From Helicobacter pylori (lineage in GTDB: Bacteria > Campylobacterota > Campylobacteria > Campylobacterales > Helicobacteraceae), in assembly GCF_001653455.1 (NCBI RefSeq), contig NZ_CP011486.1, forward strand, positions 1,116,001-1,180,000: a stretch of DNA of 64,000 nt. Direction: 5' to 3'. The translations under genes were made by a program, and so were the position numbers. This document shows positions 26,011-36,234 of this stretch, piece by piece (position 1 is the first letter of the stretch; every line of letters starts with the position of its first letter). The notes beneath the pieces are model-generated. The model did no database searches, was not told the origin of the DNA, and saw only the letters and a program-made list of their open reading frames with translations.

Positions 26011-26772
26011 ATGACCTATGAAATTTCTAAAAAAGTCTTGCACATTGTGGGCAAGACAAACGCCACCTACAAACTCATAGAAGAAGGCGATAAAATCCTA
26101 TTAGGATTGAGTGGGGGCAAAGATTCTATCATGCTCGCTTGCATTTTAGCCAGAATGCAAAAACATGCCCCTTTCAAATTTGACTTTAAAGCGGTTACCG
26201 TGCATTATGGTTTGGGCGAAGATTTGAAATGGTTGAGCGATTTGTGTAAAGAGCAAGGCATTGAGCATGAGATCATTTACACACAAATCGCTGCCACTAT
26301 CAATGAAAAACGCCGTGAAAAAAGCTCGTTTTGTTCGTTTTGCTCCCGTTTGAGAAGAGGGACTTTGTATTCTAAGGCTTTAGAAGAAGGCTATAATAAA
26401 GTCGCTATCGCGCACCATTTAGACGATGCGGTGGAAAGCTTTTTTATGAATTTCACTTATAACGGGAGTTTAAGGAGCATGCCCCCTATTTATAGGGCTG
26501 AAAACGGCTTGTTGGTGATCCGCCCTTTGATTAAAGTGCGCGAAGCTAGCAGTATTCATTTTGTTACTTCTCAAAATATCCCTGTCGCCCCTGATTGCAA
26601 TTGCCCAGCCAAACAGCCCACCTCTGATAAACCCCCTATCGCGCGATTAGCCACCAAAAATTTCTTAAAAGAAATGCAAAACTTACACCCTCGCTTCTTT
26701 GACAGCTTAGAAAATGCGTTCAGTAATGTCCAAGCGAGCAGTTTTAGCGACGCTAGATATTTAGACGCTTAA
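26011..26772 (+). CDS. ttcA: TtcA-family tRNA 2-thiolation enzyme
   Basis: A 253-aa PP-loop ATPase. GLSGGKDSIM at about residues 33-42 is the ATP pyrophosphatase loop. FCSFCSRLRRG contains the CxxC that holds the iron-sulfur cluster, with a third cysteine group in DCNCPAKQ. TtcA thiolates cytidine 32 of certain tRNAs. H. pylori proteins of this family are close to it, although a TtuA-like role cannot be excluded. ATG start behind AAGGAT. Likely cotranscribed with the upstream MFS gene, and convergent with the antiporter gene. Confidence 0.85.
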   Translation: MTYEISKKVLHIVGKTNATYKLIEEGDKILLGLSGGKDSIMLACILARMQKHAPFKFDFKAVTVHYGLGEDLKWLSDLCKEQGIEHEIIYTQIAATINEKRREKSSFCSFCSRLRRGTLYSKALEEGYNKVAIAHHLDDAVESFFMNFTYNGSLRSMPPIYRAENGLLVIRPLIKVREASSIHFVTSQNIPVAPDCNCPAKQPTSDKPPIARLATKNFLKEMQNLHPRFFDSLENAFSNVQASSFSDARYLDA

Positions 26773-26780
26773 GCTTTTAT

Positions 26781-27932
26781 CTAAGCTTTTTTGTTGAGGA
26801 TTTTAATCGCAATCGTGAATAGCACCCCTTCAAAGATAGCTGCCATGAGCAGTGCGTAGTAGGTGTTTTGCGAGATCGCTTGCGCTTTTAAACCGACTGC
26901 AGCCGTGGTAACTAAAAAAGTTAAAGGCATAGAAGCCCCTAATGCAAATGAAAATAAATGCTTAGCTTCTTTAAAATATTTGCGCCACAATAAAGTTGAA
27001 GTGATTAAATGCAAACTTAACATGGCTATGACGATCAATATCCCTTGAAGAATCAAATGCGGGTTTAAAAACACTAATTTTAAGTCTAAAGTAGAGCCTA
27101 CATGGATGAAAAACAAAGGCACAAAAAACCCAAAACCCACATCATTAAGCTTATGGAATAACTCTGATTTATGGGGGAAAAAAGTAGAAACGACTAACCC
27201 CGCTAAAAACGCCCCTAAAACCATTTCTATTTTGAGCCACACCACGATCGCCACTAATGAAAAAAAGAGCATGAGCGAAAAGCGCACATCTTGGTTAAAC
27301 TGACTGCTCTTAGGCATCACAAAAAGCCTTAAATGCGGGAACCACCAGAACAAAGTCTTAAAGATTTGAAACGCCACGATGATTAAGATTAAAAAGACAA
27401 TAAGAATGCCTAAATCTTTAACCAATTCCATGCCCAAACCATGCGAATACACCCCATCTACTACCACTAAACCAAAAATGCTTAATAATTCCCCAATAAC
27501 GCCCACTTTTAAAACCAGATCAAGCCACAAAATTTCTTTGCGATAATCCTTGACTAAAGTCATGATCATGCCCAAACTGATAATAGGGAAAATCACCATA
27601 AAAATAGGCTCTAAATTAAGGCTAAAAGTAAGGATGAACGAAAGCGTGTATAAAATCAATAAATAAGCAAAAATGCGTTTTAAAAGAGAAACCCCTAATT
27701 TTTTAAACAAATAAATCTCTACTTCCAAACCGCACAAAAACATTAAAAATAAAAAGCCAATTTCGGACATGATTTCAAAGCCCTTAGTAGGCTCAATAAA
27801 ACCCACATACGCCCCAATAGACCCAAATAAAATCTCCACGACCGTGATGGGCAAACGAGAGATTCTGGACATATAGGGGGCCATCACGATTAAAAGCATG
27901 ATGAGCGCAAAAGTGAAAAATTCTGCATGCAT
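26781..27932 (-). CDS. CPA2-family cation/proton antiporter
   Basis: A 383-aa inner-membrane protein of about 12 hydrophobic segments, all membrane domain without a C-terminal RCK regulatory domain. Family features are LFLMFLCGLEVEIYLF in the third segment region and the core segment GAFLAGLVVSTFFPHK, followed by FGFFVPLFFIHVGSTLDL. Members exchange Na+ or K+ for protons and help pH and salt homeostasis, relevant for an acid-living bacterium. It is not the NhaA gene. Ion specificity is unproven. Confidence 0.85.
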   Translation of the reverse strand: MHAEFFTFALIMLLIVMAPYMSRISRLPITVVEILFGSIGAYVGFIEPTKGFEIMSEIGFLFLMFLCGLEVEIYLFKKLGVSLLKRIFAYLLILYTLSFILTFSLNLEPIFMVIFPIISLGMIMTLVKDYRKEILWLDLVLKVGVIGELLSIFGLVVVDGVYSHGLGMELVKDLGILIVFLILIIVAFQIFKTLFWWFPHLRLFVMPKSSQFNQDVRFSLMLFFSLVAIVVWLKIEMVLGAFLAGLVVSTFFPHKSELFHKLNDVGFGFFVPLFFIHVGSTLDLKLVFLNPHLILQGILIVIAMLSLHLITSTLLWRKYFKEAKHLFSFALGASMPLTFLVTTAAVGLKAQAISQNTYYALLMAAIFEGVLFTIAIKILNKKA

Positions 27933-27956
27933 GGCTTAATTTTACCCTAATATTGG

Positions 27957-29336
27957 TTAAGTTTTCACAGCGATAGGGTTTTTCTCTTTGTAAGTAATGA
28001 AAACCCCTTTTTTGATTTCATAATAAGTTACCCCTAACGCTACTAAAAACGCTAAAAATTGTGCGATAGGGTAAGTTACCCAAATGCCATTAATCCCATA
28101 GAAATGGTTTAAAATCGGTAATAAAACAACGATAAACCCTAGCGTGTGCGAAAGGGTGATGATAAACGAACTTCTAGTGCGCTGGATAGATTGGAAAAAC
28201 ACCGCACACAATAAAGTCATGCCCAAAAAAACATAGCCCACATAATAAATATTCATCGCTCTTTTAGTCTCTTGCATAAAGAGCGCGTCTTGTTCGCTTG
28301 GCTGCAAATAAAGCTTGATTAAAAATTCATCTAAAAAATAATAAACGCCATAGAAAAAAACCCCCACGCAAAACGCCACCTTCAAGCCAAAAACAAACAC
28401 CTCTTTGACGCGCTTTAAACTCTTAGCCCCATAGCTAAAGCTCGCAATGGGTTGGATGCCTTGGGAAATCGCAAACAAAGTCGTAAAAAAGATAATCGCA
28501 TTATACATAACGATCCCATACATGCTCACAAACCTTTCCCCTGCCGTGTGCATGATAGCAGTATTAAACAATAAAATCATAATAGAGGCGCTAAATTCTG
28601 CCGTGCTTTGAGGCACACCGCTTTTAGCTGAAGAAATGACCGAAGACAAAGAAAATCGTTTGATGAAATACAACTGCCCTTTTTTAAACCAAAAGTGCTG
28701 CATCAAAACTAAAACCCCTATCGCATGCCCTATCACCGTGGCTATTGCGCTGCCTTGAACCCCCATTTCCAAAACAAAAATAAACAAGTAATTGAAAAAG
28801 ATATTCGCTAACGAGCCAACCAACATCGCCACCATCGCTAAAATGGGCCGTTTGTCATTCACCACAAAAACATCCGCTAAAGGGTGTAAGACCATAAAAA
28901 CCGCACCCATTAAAATGATTTCAATGTAGCGTTTGGACATGCCTAATAAAGCGTCATTGCTCCCAAAAAAGCGCGCAATATTTTCACTAAAAGGCAATAA
29001 CGCCATGCTCAAAATAAAGGCGCTTATAGCGACAAAATAAAACACGCTGCTAAACACAAGCCTGGCTCTATGGGTTTTATTTTGGCCTAAAAAATACCCC
29101 ACAATGCTCGTTGCCCCAAAACCAAAAAGCAATTCATACGCTATTAAAGCCGGGAAAATAGGCCATGCGATATTGACTGCTGCAATAGCTTCTTTACCCA
29201 GTTTCTTGCCCACAAACATGCCGTCTATCATAGAATAAGTGGAAAGTGAAATCATAGAAAAAGCTAAAGGGATAAAGTAATAAAAAAAGAGCTTCCTGAT
29301 AGAATCTTTATGCAAATCAATCTTTTTTTTGAGCAT
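27957..29336 (-). CDS. MATE-family efflux transporter
   Basis: A 459-aa membrane protein of 12 segments in two similar halves with MATE features: MIDGMFVGKKLGKEAIAAVN near residue 36, FGFGATSIVGYFLGQNK and the repeat-half equivalent ISQGIQPIASFSYGAK. Proteins of this group expel cationic drugs against Na+ or H+. It lies 24 bases upstream of the antiporter gene on the same strand, so the two may form an operon. The substrate cannot be told from the sequence. Confidence 0.87.
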   Translation of the reverse strand: MLKKKIDLHKDSIRKLFFYYFIPLAFSMISLSTYSMIDGMFVGKKLGKEAIAAVNIAWPIFPALIAYELLFGFGATSIVGYFLGQNKTHRARLVFSSVFYFVAISAFILSMALLPFSENIARFFGSNDALLGMSKRYIEIILMGAVFMVLHPLADVFVVNDKRPILAMVAMLVGSLANIFFNYLFIFVLEMGVQGSAIATVIGHAIGVLVLMQHFWFKKGQLYFIKRFSLSSVISSAKSGVPQSTAEFSASIMILLFNTAIMHTAGERFVSMYGIVMYNAIIFFTTLFAISQGIQPIASFSYGAKSLKRVKEVFVFGLKVAFCVGVFFYGVYYFLDEFLIKLYLQPSEQDALFMQETKRAMNIYYVGYVFLGMTLLCAVFFQSIQRTRSSFIITLSHTLGFIVVLLPILNHFYGINGIWVTYPIAQFLAFLVALGVTYYEIKKGVFITYKEKNPIAVKT

Positions 29337-29496
29337 TTAAACCACACACCGCTTAAAAATTTGAGACAAATTTTGTTATTTTAACATAAAGAAAGAGACA
29401 ATTTATCGGCTTGCACATTTGGCTTTAAGCAGCATCGTTAAATTTTAAAAATTATCTTTTAACGCAAAAAAGGATTTTTTCTAGCCAATCCGCCTT

Positions 29497-30672
29497 TCAT
29501 GTTTTTTTAAACTTTATCGTAATAAACCTAAGCCAAAAGAGCGCCAACAAACCTAACGCCCCACCCACAAAGCCAATATACCCTAGCCCTAATTGGTGGA
29601 TCACAATACTGCCAAACAACGCTCCAGCCCCAATCCCCACATTATAACTCCCTGAAAAAATCGCGCTAGCAACATCCGTAGCATCAGGCGCTAATTGCAA
29701 CACCCTCATTTGTAACGCAATAGTGAGCGAAGTGATCCCCACCCCCCATAAAAAAATCTGTAAAAAGACCACCCATTCTAAGTTTTTAAACACAAACAGC
29801 AAGAGTTGCGGGCAAATGACTAAAACCATTGCAAAAGCGATAAATTTTCTTGAATTTTTCGCATACAAACGGCCGAATAAAAAACTCCCTGCCACGCCTG
29901 CTAACCCAAAAACAAACAGCATTAGCGTCGTAATGTCAGGAGAAAATTGGCTGATTTGAATGATAAAAGGCTCAATATAGCTATAAGTGGTGAAATGCCC
30001 AGAAATAACCATGATCACAAGCAAATAAATCCCCACTAAAAGCGGGCGTTTCATTAGTATAGGGACACTTGCGAGCGTGCCGGCGTTCCTGCTCGGTAAA
30101 GACGGGAGCAGCCTCCACATAAGCAGCATGATCAACAAAGCAACGCCCCCAATCACGCCAAAAGTGGAGCGCCAATCCAGGATTTGCCCGATGATCCTCC
30201 CAAGCGGTAACCCCAAAATCATCGCTAACGAACTCCCTAGCGCTAATAAGCCTAAAGCTTGTTGTTTTTTATTTCTTGGCGCGACACGAATGACTAAAGA
30301 AGCCGTAATGGACCAAAAAATAGAGTGGGCAAAAGCGATACCCATACGAGAAATGAGTAACACCCAAAAATTCCACGCTAGCGCTGAAAGGATATGGCTG
30401 AGAATAAAAAGGGCAAAAAGAAAGAGCAGTAAGCGTTTCCTTTCAACTTTAGCACTAAGCAGCATCAAGGGCAATGATCCAAGAGATACCACCCATGCAT
30501 AAGCAGTGATCATAAGCCCCACTGTTGCGCTCTCCATTTCAAAACTTTTCGCAATATCTGATAACAATGCGACAGGGACAAACTCCGTGGTGTTAAAAAT
30601 AAACGCCGAAAGCGAAAACACAAAAACCCGCATTAAAGCGAATCTTTGATACGATTGTTTAGTCATCATCAT
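29497..30672 (-). CDS. SotB-like sugar efflux MFS transporter
   Basis: A 391-aa MFS protein with 12 segments. The first segment carries FIFNTTEFVPVALLSDIAKS, the signature of the DHA1 branch that contains SotB/YdeA (sugar and arabinose efflux) and chloramphenicol exporters. LPLMLLSAKVERKRLLLFLF is the motif-A loop and ILGLPLGRIIGQ the antiporter motif C region. Three ATG codons in a row begin the frame; I use the first, and the ribosome binding site is weak. Homologues export sugars or drugs. Confidence 0.82.
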   Translation of the reverse strand: MMMTKQSYQRFALMRVFVFSLSAFIFNTTEFVPVALLSDIAKSFEMESATVGLMITAYAWVVSLGSLPLMLLSAKVERKRLLLFLFALFILSHILSALAWNFWVLLISRMGIAFAHSIFWSITASLVIRVAPRNKKQQALGLLALGSSLAMILGLPLGRIIGQILDWRSTFGVIGGVALLIMLLMWRLLPSLPSRNAGTLASVPILMKRPLLVGIYLLVIMVISGHFTTYSYIEPFIIQISQFSPDITTLMLFVFGLAGVAGSFLFGRLYAKNSRKFIAFAMVLVICPQLLLFVFKNLEWVVFLQIFLWGVGITSLTIALQMRVLQLAPDATDVASAIFSGSYNVGIGAGALFGSIVIHQLGLGYIGFVGGALGLLALFWLRFITIKFKKT

Positions 30673-30958
30673 TTAAATCTTAATAAGGGGTTAAATTTTT
30701 CATTCAATTTGGAAGCTTGGAGTATAAGACAAAAATTTTAATCGCTTGTAAATTGTGGGCTAATGGAAGCTAATATTTTATATTCGCTATTGTAGGCGCA
30801 TTAATTTCATAGAATTGTTACCATGTAAAACAAAATTTAAAATCATTTTCAACTTTTAACCAATCTATTTTTTATAACTGCAATCGTTATTGATTAAGCG
30901 CTAAAATTAGATCATTGCTTTTTAATATTTTAGAATTTTAAAACAAAGGATAATTAAA

Positions 30959-31702
30959 ATGAAAAAAACTTTTTTGATCGCTTTAACGCTTGCAACTTCT
31001 CTTATAGGCGCTGAAAAAACCCATTGGGATTATAAAAATAAAGAAAATGGCCCGCACCGCTGGGACAAATTGCACAAAGATTTTGAAGTGTGCAAAAGCG
31101 GTAAGAGCCAGTCTCCTATCAACATTGAGCATTATTACCACACGCAAGATAAAGCCGATTTGCAATTCAAATACGCCGCTTCCAAACCTAAAGCGGTCTT
31201 TTTCACTCATCATACCTTAAAAGCTTCGTTTGAGCCGACTAATCATATCAATTATAGAGAGCATGACTATGTGCTGGATAATGTGCATTTCCACGCCCCT
31301 ATGGAGTTTTTAATTAATGGTAAAACCAGGCCTTTGAGCGCGCATTTCGTGCATAAAGACGCTAAAGGGCGTTTGTTAGTGTTAGCGATTGGTTTTGAAG
31401 AAGGGAAAGAAAACCCAAACCTTGATCCGATTTTAGAAGGCATTCAAAAGAAACAGGATCTTAAAGCCGTGGCTTTAGAAGCTTTCTTGCCTAAAACCAT
31501 CAATTACTACCATTTTAACGGCTCTCTCACCGCTCCCCCTTGCACAGAAGGAGTGGCATGGTTTGTGATAGAAGAGCCTCTGGAAGTCTCTGCCAAACAA
31601 TTAGCTGAAATCAAAAAACGCATGAAAAATTCGCCCAACCAACGCCCCGTCCAGCCTGACTACAACACCGTAATCATCAAAAGCTCAGCTGAAACCCGCT
31701 AA
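30959..31702 (+). CDS. periplasmic alpha-carbonic anhydrase
   Basis: A 247-aa precursor with signal peptide ([18 protein letters not shown], cut before EKTHW). The mature enzyme hydrates CO2 in the periplasm. With urease it buffers the periplasm near neutral pH in acid, and its expression is known to respond to acid via ArsRS. Zinc ligands are seen in VHFHAPMEF (two His) and in LSAHFVHK (third His). Further family marks are SPINIE and [20 protein letters not shown] follows AAAGGA at good distance. The 286 bases upstream hold AT-rich promoter DNA only. Confidence 0.96.
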   Translation: MKKTFLIALTLATSLIGAEKTHWDYKNKENGPHRWDKLHKDFEVCKSGKSQSPINIEHYYHTQDKADLQFKYAASKPKAVFFTHHTLKASFEPTNHINYREHDYVLDNVHFHAPMEFLINGKTRPLSAHFVHKDAKGRLLVLAIGFEEGKENPNLDPILEGIQKKQDLKAVALEAFLPKTINYYHFNGSLTAPPCTEGVAWFVIEEPLEVSAKQLAEIKKRMKNSPNQRPVQPDYNTVIIKSSAETR

Positions 31703-31712
31703 ATTTAAAACC

Positions 31713-31730
31713 CTCTCTTTTTAAAGAGAG
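31713..31730 (+). terminator. hairpin after the carbonic anhydrase gene
   Basis: CTCTCTTT-TT-AAAGAGAG is a perfect 8-bp stem ending 28 bases after the stop codon. There is no T run directly behind it. It separates the conserved gene from the orphan gene that follows. Confidence 0.5.
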
Positions 31731-31811
31731 AGGTTAAAATCATTCTTTCTAAAACGCTAAAATTGTAACTGCACAAGCGTTTAAAATCAATTTAAAACGA
31801 AAAGGACAATT

Positions 31812-33632
31812 ATGTTGAATTACGATTTTTTAGAAATGGTTGATGAGCCTAGAAAGACACTCTCTTTGACAGAGGCGATTGACAAGGCTATGGAAAACAA
31901 AAGTCTAATGAAAGCGACTAAACCTGAATTTAGGGTGTTGGATAAAAGTATGCCCTTAAGCAAGTTTTTAGATGCGGTTGGCGATGAACTCTCACGACTT
32001 AAATACGACACAAGCCACAAGACTATTAAAGGCTCTACAATTGAAAGCTCTAATCTTATCAGTATTTATAAAAAGATTGCGAGCGGGCTACCTTTTGGGA
32101 CTATTTCGGCGTTTAGACCTTTTAGACCTTCCTTTGAAGAGGAATTTACAGAAGAGGAACGAAAAGCACTAATCTATGCTTACAAAAGCGGTTTTGACCC
32201 TAAAGATGCGGACAAGATAACTAAATATTGGTTAGACCATTTAGTTGGTGGCTACGCATTCAATCCTATAAAAGTTAGCGACTTCTTTAACCCACAACCT
32301 GAAAAAGGTAAAAAGGCGACTGATAAAAAATTTAAAGACTATAAAGAGATGATTGATAAAATTTATCTCACACTTTGTAGAGCATTAGGTAGGTCTTTTG
32401 TGGATAAGTTCATAGACGGCAAAGCCACAATGAGAGACTTTATGTCTAGTCCTAAATTTCTTAAAAAATACCGCTACACTCAAAAAGACAATATGCAAAG
32501 GACAAGAGAATTAAAATCTCTCCTAGACCAAAAGCGAGATTTCATCGGTTATATTCAAGTGTTGGGGTATTGGAAAGACAACCCTAAAGACAATGTTTTA
32601 CCCGATAAAGAGACTAGCTTTTTTGTATTCACAAACGAACCTAGTAGCACATTTGATTTAAAAAACCACTTACTATTATGGGGCGAACAATTCAACCAAC
32701 AAGCGATTTGCTATGGCTCACAAGTTATGGTAAATAAGAATAAGACTTATAGGATAGATTTGATAAGCACAGAACCTAATACTTTTGGCAAGGTATGGAC
32801 TAGCTTCACAGGGATTAAATTTTCTACACCAAGCGACTTACCACAAGCTCTCACACGCATACAAGACAGCGTTTATACTTTTCTCTCTAGGAGTAAAGGT
32901 ATCAGTATTGCTAAAATCGTTAAGACAAAGTTAAAAGCGACTTATATGCCTATTGATTACTCCACATTAGGTATAAGGACTATTGCGGAGCATATTAGAA
33001 GCAATATTAAAGCACAACAGCAACTCACTCGTGCGTATGGACACCCTAAAGTTTTCACTATGGAAGCAATGAAAGAAAAAGAGCTAAAAGCGATTAAATA
33101 CATAGAGGGACAAAAATGTGCGGTAAGCGATGATTACAGACAAAGTTACAACCACAACATTAAGGTCAATAACCTTGTCAAAGCGATGAAGCAAGGCAGA
33201 AAAGCGAGTAAAAGACTAATAGCGAGCGTCCTTGCTAACACCACCGACACCGATGCAGGTTATTGTTTCATCTCACCGACAGATTTAGCGACACAGCTTG
33301 ATAGTATCAGCCCTAGACTATCTAAAAGCATCGTTACCGCTATTGACCAAGCAGAGGGAGTAAGACTAACTTACGCTTTGATTGACAAGATTTCGTATAA
33401 CTCGCTCCACAATATCTTAAATTTCATTTTTGATATTGATAACCCCTTAAGCGACCAATCGTTTAATCAACTAGTAATTGAAGTCCCCAAAGAAGCACTA
33501 AAAAATGTGAAGTTACCACAAGTTAAAAATGTATTGACCGCTCAAATCTTTGATGGGGCTTACCATTTTAGAGGCGATGACTATAAATACCAATACCAGA
33601 CATCACCCGAATTATTGGACATGTTGGAATAA
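31812..33632 (+). CDS. orphan 606-aa protein with a possible phage-type (DUF3293-like) domain
   Basis: No signal peptide or membrane segment is visible; the protein is soluble and lysine rich. Residues 74-106 (ending PFGTISAFRPFRP) and 226-345 (N-rich helix, FIGYIQVLGYWKD, then ETSFFVF, LLLWGEQFNQQAICYGSQV and FGKVWTSFTG) recall a small phage/plasmid protein module in which GTISAFR, a G-Y/W strand and an EQ-type loop follow each other. In such proteins these parts are nearly adjacent; here about 120 residues (107-225) separate them. Residues 350-606 match nothing I know. Asp is often GAC, which differs by eye from the GAT-rich neighbours. Start ATG behind AAAGGAC. Function unknown; transfer from a phage is an inference. 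Confidence 0.7.
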   Translation: MLNYDFLEMVDEPRKTLSLTEAIDKAMENKSLMKATKPEFRVLDKSMPLSKFLDAVGDELSRLKYDTSHKTIKGSTIESSNLISIYKKIASGLPFGTISAFRPFRPSFEEEFTEEERKALIYAYKSGFDPKDADKITKYWLDHLVGGYAFNPIKVSDFFNPQPEKGKKATDKKFKDYKEMIDKIYLTLCRALGRSFVDKFIDGKATMRDFMSSPKFLKKYRYTQKDNMQRTRELKSLLDQKRDFIGYIQVLGYWKDNPKDNVLPDKETSFFVFTNEPSSTFDLKNHLLLWGEQFNQQAICYGSQVMVNKNKTYRIDLISTEPNTFGKVWTSFTGIKFSTPSDLPQALTRIQDSVYTFLSRSKGISIAKIVKTKLKATYMPIDYSTLGIRTIAEHIRSNIKAQQQLTRAYGHPKVFTMEAMKEKELKAIKYIEGQKCAVSDDYRQSYNHNIKVNNLVKAMKQGRKASKRLIASVLANTTDTDAGYCFISPTDLATQLDSISPRLSKSIVTAIDQAEGVRLTYALIDKISYNSLHNILNFIFDIDNPLSDQSFNQLVIEVPKEALKNVKLPQVKNVLTAQIFDGAYHFRGDDYKYQYQTSPELLDMLE

Positions 33633-33660
33633 GACGATAGCGCGATTTCATTATTTCAAT

Positions 33661-33685
33661 AGAAATAGCAACTAATGCTATTTCT
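33661..33685 (+). terminator. strong inverted repeat after the orphan gene
   Basis: AGAAATAGCA-ACTAA-TGCTATTTCT is a perfect 10-bp stem with a 5-base loop, 28 bases past the stop codon. A run of T comes only 13 bases later (CTTTTTTATTT). It may be a terminator or the edge of an inserted segment. Confidence 0.5.
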
Positions 33686-33817
33686 AAAAACACGCTTTTT
33701 TATTTATCAGCGTTAAGACTATTTTGCTTTTTAATGCAGCTTTTTTTAAGAAAAGGGGGTTTTGAAACAATCCCCTTTAACCATAACGCTTTTTTAAGAA
33801 TGATCGCTCAATCAAAC

Positions 33818-34858
33818 TCAAGCGTTTTTAATGTAATGCAAAGCGATTTTGAGCGCGTTGGTGGCTGCCCCCACTCTTAATTGATCCGCCACGCAAAAGC
33901 CGTGCAAAGTTTTCTTGTCAAACAAATCCTTCCTCAAGCGCCCTATATAAGTATTATCAGTGTGGCTCGCTTTTAGGGGCGTGGGGTAAAGATTGTGGCT
34001 AAAATCATCGCAAACAACCACGCTAGGGGCGTTTTTTAAGACTTCATAGACTTCTTTGAGATCGAATTCTTTTTCAAAAGCGATACTCAAACTCTCGCTA
34101 TGACTCCTTAATACCGGCACGCGCACGCAAGTTGCGCTAATAGGGAAATCCACACCCATGATCTTATGGGTTTCATGCACCATTTTTAGCTCTTCTTTCG
34201 TGTAGCCATTCTCCTTAAAAACATCAATATGAGCGATCGCATTGAAAGCGATCGGGTAAGCGAAAGCCCCCGCTTGCAAGACTTGGTTTAGATCAGTATT
34301 AGGGTCTTTTTCCAAGCATTCTAAAGCGGTTTTTAATTCTCTTTTCAAGCTCTCTATCCCCTTATTCCCTGCCCCGCTTACGGCTTGATAGGTGCTAACC
34401 ACCACGCTTTTTATCTTAAAATAAAGGTGTAAAGGGTTTAAGATTTGCGTCATTTGAATGGTAGAACAATTGGGGTTAGCGATAATGTTTAAGGGAGCGT
34501 TAAAAATTTCTTTGGCGTTGATTTCAGGCACGACTAAAGGCACTTTTTTATCCAGTCTAAAAAAACTCGTGTTATCAATCACTAAAGAAGTTTTTGAAGC
34601 GCTTGTAGCGAACTCTTCGCTCACGCTCCCCCCAGCGCTAAAAAAGGCGATGTCTATCTTTTCTTTTTCAAAAACCTCATGCGTGGTTTCTAAAATTTCA
34701 TGATCTTTATTGAACGCTTTGATCTTTTTACCGGCGCTTCTAACGCTAGCGAGCGGGACAAACTTTTTAATAGGGAAAGAAGAATGTTCTAAACCCTTAA
34801 TCAACTCTTGCCCTACCGCCCCACTAGCCCCAACAATGGCGACATTATAAGTCTTCAT
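33818..34858 (-). CDS. asd: aspartate-semialdehyde dehydrogenase
   Basis: Asd reduces aspartyl phosphate to the semialdehyde that leads to lysine/diaminopimelate, threonine and methionine. The 346-aa protein shows the NADP loop [15 protein letters not shown] near residue 8, the catalytic cysteine in [12 protein letters not shown], and the dimer motif [14 protein letters not shown]. The start ATG at 34858 lies behind GGAGAAAACG and overlaps the end of hisS by 14 bases; the longer frame upstream has no ribosome binding site. Diaminopimelate supply makes it essential for the cell wall. Confidence 0.95.
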   Translation of the reverse strand: MKTYNVAIVGASGAVGQELIKGLEHSSFPIKKFVPLASVRSAGKKIKAFNKDHEILETTHEVFEKEKIDIAFFSAGGSVSEEFATSASKTSLVIDNTSFFRLDKKVPLVVPEINAKEIFNAPLNIIANPNCSTIQMTQILNPLHLYFKIKSVVVSTYQAVSGAGNKGIESLKRELKTALECLEKDPNTDLNQVLQAGAFAYPIAFNAIAHIDVFKENGYTKEELKMVHETHKIMGVDFPISATCVRVPVLRSHSESLSIAFEKEFDLKEVYEVLKNAPSVVVCDDFSHNLYPTPLKASHTDNTYIGRLRKDLFDKKTLHGFCVADQLRVGAATNALKIALHYIKNA

Positions 34859-36173
34859 CGTTTTCTCCAATGATTTCAAGGGCTTTTAAAAAGCTCAAAC
34901 AATTCAGTTGCATGCCTGAATGCATGTTTTTCAAGCTTAAAGTTTCGCTTTTAAATTCTTCTTCGCCAATGATAGCCACAAACTCATGCCCTTTATGGTT
35001 GGCGTAAGAAAAGGGTTTTTTGATTTTTTGGGCTTCTGGATAGACTTCGCTAAAAATCCCGCTTTGCCTTAAAGACTCGGCCAAGCGGTTTGCATAAGAA
35101 AAATATTCTTCATGCATGCAAGCGATTAGCACTTTAGCCTGGGTGGAGCGCTCATCTAATAATTGCATTTCACTTAAAGCCACAATCAATCGGTCAATCC
35201 CAATAGAAGCCCCCACCCCTTGCAAATTTTCTTTAGAAAAATTTTTAGTCAAATGATCGTAACGACCCCCTGAACACACGCTCCCTAAAGATTTCATGTC
35301 ATTGAGCGTGGTTTCATACACAATCCCTGTATAATACCCCAAGCCCCTAGCGATAGAAAAATCAATCTTATACAGGTTTTGAGAAATTTGCAAATCCCCT
35401 AGCCACTGGTATAGCTTTTCTAAATCCTTTATGCCCTGTTTTAGATTTTCATTATAGTCTTTCAAATAAGCAATTTTTTCAAAAAATTCCGCATGGCTTG
35501 AATCGTTTTGTTTGATTTGAACCATTTCTAAAAGCTCTTTAATGGTGTTTAGATTTAGATCGCACTCTTTTTTTAATTCTTCTTCAACCCCATTTAAGCC
35601 AATCTTTTCTAATTTATCCACAATGCGCAGCACCGCATTCACTTGAGAAATCCCAAAATATTCGCATATTCCGTTCAAAATTTTCCTATGATTAATAGAG
35701 ACGCAAAAATCTTCTAAATCCAAAGCTTTTAAAGAAGCGATGATCACTTGAATGATCTCAGCATCGCACACCAAGCTCTCGCTCCCTATAAAATCAAAAT
35801 CGCATTGCGTAAATTCCCTATAACGCCCTTTTTGCGCCCTTTCACCCCTAAAGACATTGCCTATAGCGTAGCGTTTAAAGGGCATGCCTAGCGTTTGGTG
35901 GTGCAAAGAAACAAAGCGCGCTAATGGCACGGTCAAATCAAACCTTAACGCCACATCTCTATCTCCATGATCTTTAAAACGATAAATCTCTTTTTGAATA
36001 TCACTGCTCGCATCAGGCAGTAGCGTTTCAGCGTATTCCAAATGGGGGGTTTCAATCGGCACAAAACCAAAACTTTGAAAAACAACTGAAACTTTAGCGA
36101 GCAACTGGGCTTTTTGTATCGCATCTTTAGGCAAGCGGTCTTTAAACCCGCTCAACACTTTAGGGGTAATCAT
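34845..36173 (-). CDS. hisS: histidyl-tRNA synthetase
   Basis: HisS charges tRNA-His. The 442-aa class II synthetase shows motif 1 around [12 protein letters not shown], motif 2 in [20 protein letters not shown], the histidine-specific signatures GGRYDHL and ARGLGYYTG, and motif 3 at [13 protein letters not shown]. The C-terminal anticodon-binding domain follows. ATG start with AAGGAAA in front. The 3' end overlaps asd, so they are cotranscribed. It is divergent from waaF with about 60 bases between. Confidence 0.96.
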   Translation of the reverse strand: MITPKVLSGFKDRLPKDAIQKAQLLAKVSVVFQSFGFVPIETPHLEYAETLLPDASSDIQKEIYRFKDHGDRDVALRFDLTVPLARFVSLHHQTLGMPFKRYAIGNVFRGERAQKGRYREFTQCDFDFIGSESLVCDAEIIQVIIASLKALDLEDFCVSINHRKILNGICEYFGISQVNAVLRIVDKLEKIGLNGVEEELKKECDLNLNTIKELLEMVQIKQNDSSHAEFFEKIAYLKDYNENLKQGIKDLEKLYQWLGDLQISQNLYKIDFSIARGLGYYTGIVYETTLNDMKSLGSVCSGGRYDHLTKNFSKENLQGVGASIGIDRLIVALSEMQLLDERSTQAKVLIACMHEEYFSYANRLAESLRQSGIFSEVYPEAQKIKKPFSYANHKGHEFVAIIGEEEFKSETLSLKNMHSGMQLNCLSFLKALEIIGENDEDL

Positions 36174-36234
36174 TCCATTTCCTTGTATTTGTATGCTAAA
36201 ATTTTAGCTTAAAATCTTTAAAAAAGGGCTATTG

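Noticed and set aside
33661-33685. Inverted repeat as a XerH dif site or IS end
   Set aside because: The sequence does not resemble the difH site I remember, there is no transposase gene nearby, and no matching copy is seen on the other side of the orphan gene.
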